13,707 bases of DNA, taken from assembly GCA_030590165.1 (NCBI GenBank), contig JAUUZA010000017.1:1-13707 (forward strand), written 5' to 3'. The notes beneath the pieces are model-generated. The model was not told where the DNA came from. It did not search any database and worked only from the letters and a program-made list of their open reading frames with translations. How positions within the stretch are numbered: the stretch's first letter is position 1; each line of letters opens with the position of its first letter. Positions 12,658 through 13,707 of the stretch are shown here, one piece after another. Source of the stretch: Candidatus Altarchaeota archaeon (GTDB lineage Archaea > SpSt-1190). The position numbers and the translations under genes are program-made.

Positions 12658-13707
12658 TTATCTAAGCATCCTTTTTCTAGGTTGCCTTCGTCTTGTATTT
12701 GTTATTGGAATTCTCCTTTTACTCTTCTTTCCAACTATCCTATTTTTCATTGTTCTAATGCGTCTTCCAGCTCTGTAATATCTACGGTGCCTCATTCTCG
12801 AAACTATTGAGGATAAGAACACTATCAACAATAGGGCAAGTACTGGCATTGCTAAGAGCTCAAGCCTAATCTTAAGAATTTCAAGCTGAACTCTTTGTTT
12901 AATTGTATGAACAAGTAAATCTTGGCGTTCACCAAATTTCAAAGAAACATCTATGAAAGGATTTGCTTCAAGCTCCTCTTCATTTAATTTAATTTTTAAT
13001 TTTAAAGCACTTGTTTTACTGGGTGAAACAAGAACACCACTTAATTGAAACTTTTCAAGTTCACCATCAAGCTCTAGTGAAAGCTGACCTCCAACATAAG
13101 AATTAACACCCCCAACATTACGAACATACACTCTTAACCAAGTTCCATCATAGGTTGCTCTTTCAAGATTAATATTACTGGCATCATCAATTGAAGTAAT
13201 AGTTATTGGAAAAATTTCATCAATAATATTCACAAGAAAATCATCATATCTACCAAAGCGAGCGTCAATATTTGCTTCAAGCCCAGATAGACCAAATTCA
13301 CTCAAATCAACTACATAACTCCTAACAATCTCATCTCCAGGCCACAATAAAAATACCTCATCTTCAATAAGACTTGTCAAAGTGGTTCCATCCTTCATTA
13401 TTCGTGTAAAAGCTGAAACATAGGCTAAACCATCTCCATGATTTGAATATTTAACATAAACCTTTCCAGTTCCTGGGTCATAAAGAACTTCATCAACAGT
13501 AAGATTCAATTGAGGAAGGGGTATTCGATAAACTGATAAAGCCATAGGAACCCCAGCATAACCTGCAGACGTTTGCATCTCACCCCATTTTAACATGGTT
13601 GTAATTTCCTTTCCTGAATCATCCTTAATTCTACGCCCAACACTCATTAATTCAGTTCCTATTATTAAAACTGTTTTAACTTGTAATTTTTTAAGAATAT
13701 CAATAAA
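12658..13707 (-). CDS. Partial gene: membrane-anchored protein with CARDB-like extracellular domains and an arginine-rich tail
   Basis: The minus-strand frame is open from TAA 12660-12658 to the window edge. An internal ATG at 13647 is possible, but the frame continues upstream as plausible protein (KTVLIIGTELMSVGRRI), so the real start lies beyond 13707. Counted from that ATG, two beta-sandwich repeats are visible: one around LTVDEVLYDPGTGKVYVKYS and a second around LERATYDGTWLRVYVRNVGG. Both resemble CARDB-type adhesion modules of archaeal surface proteins. A single membrane segment (about residues 262-283) is followed by a 46-residue tail with 22 Arg/Lys and no acidic residue. Positive residues after the segment place the tail in the cytoplasm and the domains outside. 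Function is unknown; a surface anchor that contacts nucleic acid or ribosomes from inside is only speculation. Confidence 0.75.
   Translation of the reverse strand, partial: FIDILKKLQVKTVLIIGTELMSVGRRIKDDSGKEITTMLKWGEMQTSAGYAGVPMALSVYRIPLPQLNLTVDEVLYDPGTGKVYVKYSNHGDGLAYVSAFTRIMKDGTTLTSLIEDEVFLLWPGDEIVRSYVVDLSEFGLSGLEANIDARFGRYDDFLVNIIDEIFPITITSIDDASNINLERATYDGTWLRVYVRNVGGVNSYVGGQLSLELDGELEKFQLSGVLVSPSKTSALKLKIKLNEEELEANPFIDVSLKFGERQDLLVHTIKQRVQLEILKIRLELLAMPVLALLLIVFLSSIVSRMRHRRYYRAGRRIRTMKNRIVGKKSKRRIPITNTRRRQPRKRMLR

Overview
The window reads as a piece of an AT-rich archaeal chromosome. A RIO2-type kinase, a PAC2-family proteasome-assembly-chaperone homologue, TATA-like boxes about 25 bases before start codons that lack a ribosome binding site, and archaeal-style type IV pilus/Tad motor parts all point to Archaea. 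The AT-richness, short intergenic gaps and gene content resemble small-genome (DPANN-type) archaea, but that lineage is an inference and nothing here proves it. No tRNA, rRNA, CRISPR array or insertion sequence was seen.

Layout. Positions 18-305 hold a small unrecognised basic protein that may begin before the window. Positions 335-1012 hold a PAC2-family protein with its own TATA box. Positions 1065-10411 hold one long, tightly overlapping plus-strand gene set that looks like a single operon. In order it encodes a FlaI/TadA/VirB11-type secretion ATPase with a long basic N-terminal extension; two TadC/FlaJ-type membrane proteins, the second with an extra C-terminal extracytoplasmic beta domain; a secreted cysteine-rich protein; a class III signal peptide pilin-like protein; a second N-terminally anchored pilin-like protein; a secreted DUF2341 protein whose frame is broken by two TAA codons nine bases apart; and a large N-terminally anchored protein with a glutamine-amidotransferase-like C-terminal region. 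Together these describe a motor and platform plus a set of surface subunits, probably a pilus-like or adhesive surface structure. No archaellin, archaellum accessory protein or prepilin peptidase is present.

Positions 10442-11607 hold a translationally coupled pair, a helical protein of unknown function and a PIN-domain nuclease. A 43-residue minus-strand gene (11604-11735) with its own TATA-like box meets the PIN gene tail to tail. A RIO2 kinase gene follows (11846-12655). It converges with a partial minus-strand gene (12658 to the window end) for a membrane protein with CARDB-like extracellular domains and a very arginine-rich cytoplasmic tail.

Two start modes are visible. First genes of transcription units (335, 1065, 10442, 11846, and the small minus-strand gene) appear leaderless, and three of them start with GTG. 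Genes inside operons overlap their upstream neighbour and mostly have strong GGAGGT/GGTGA-type ribosome binding sites. The points most worth following up are the surface-structure operon with its unusual fused platform protein, the broken DUF2341 gene, and the tiny minus-strand gene.
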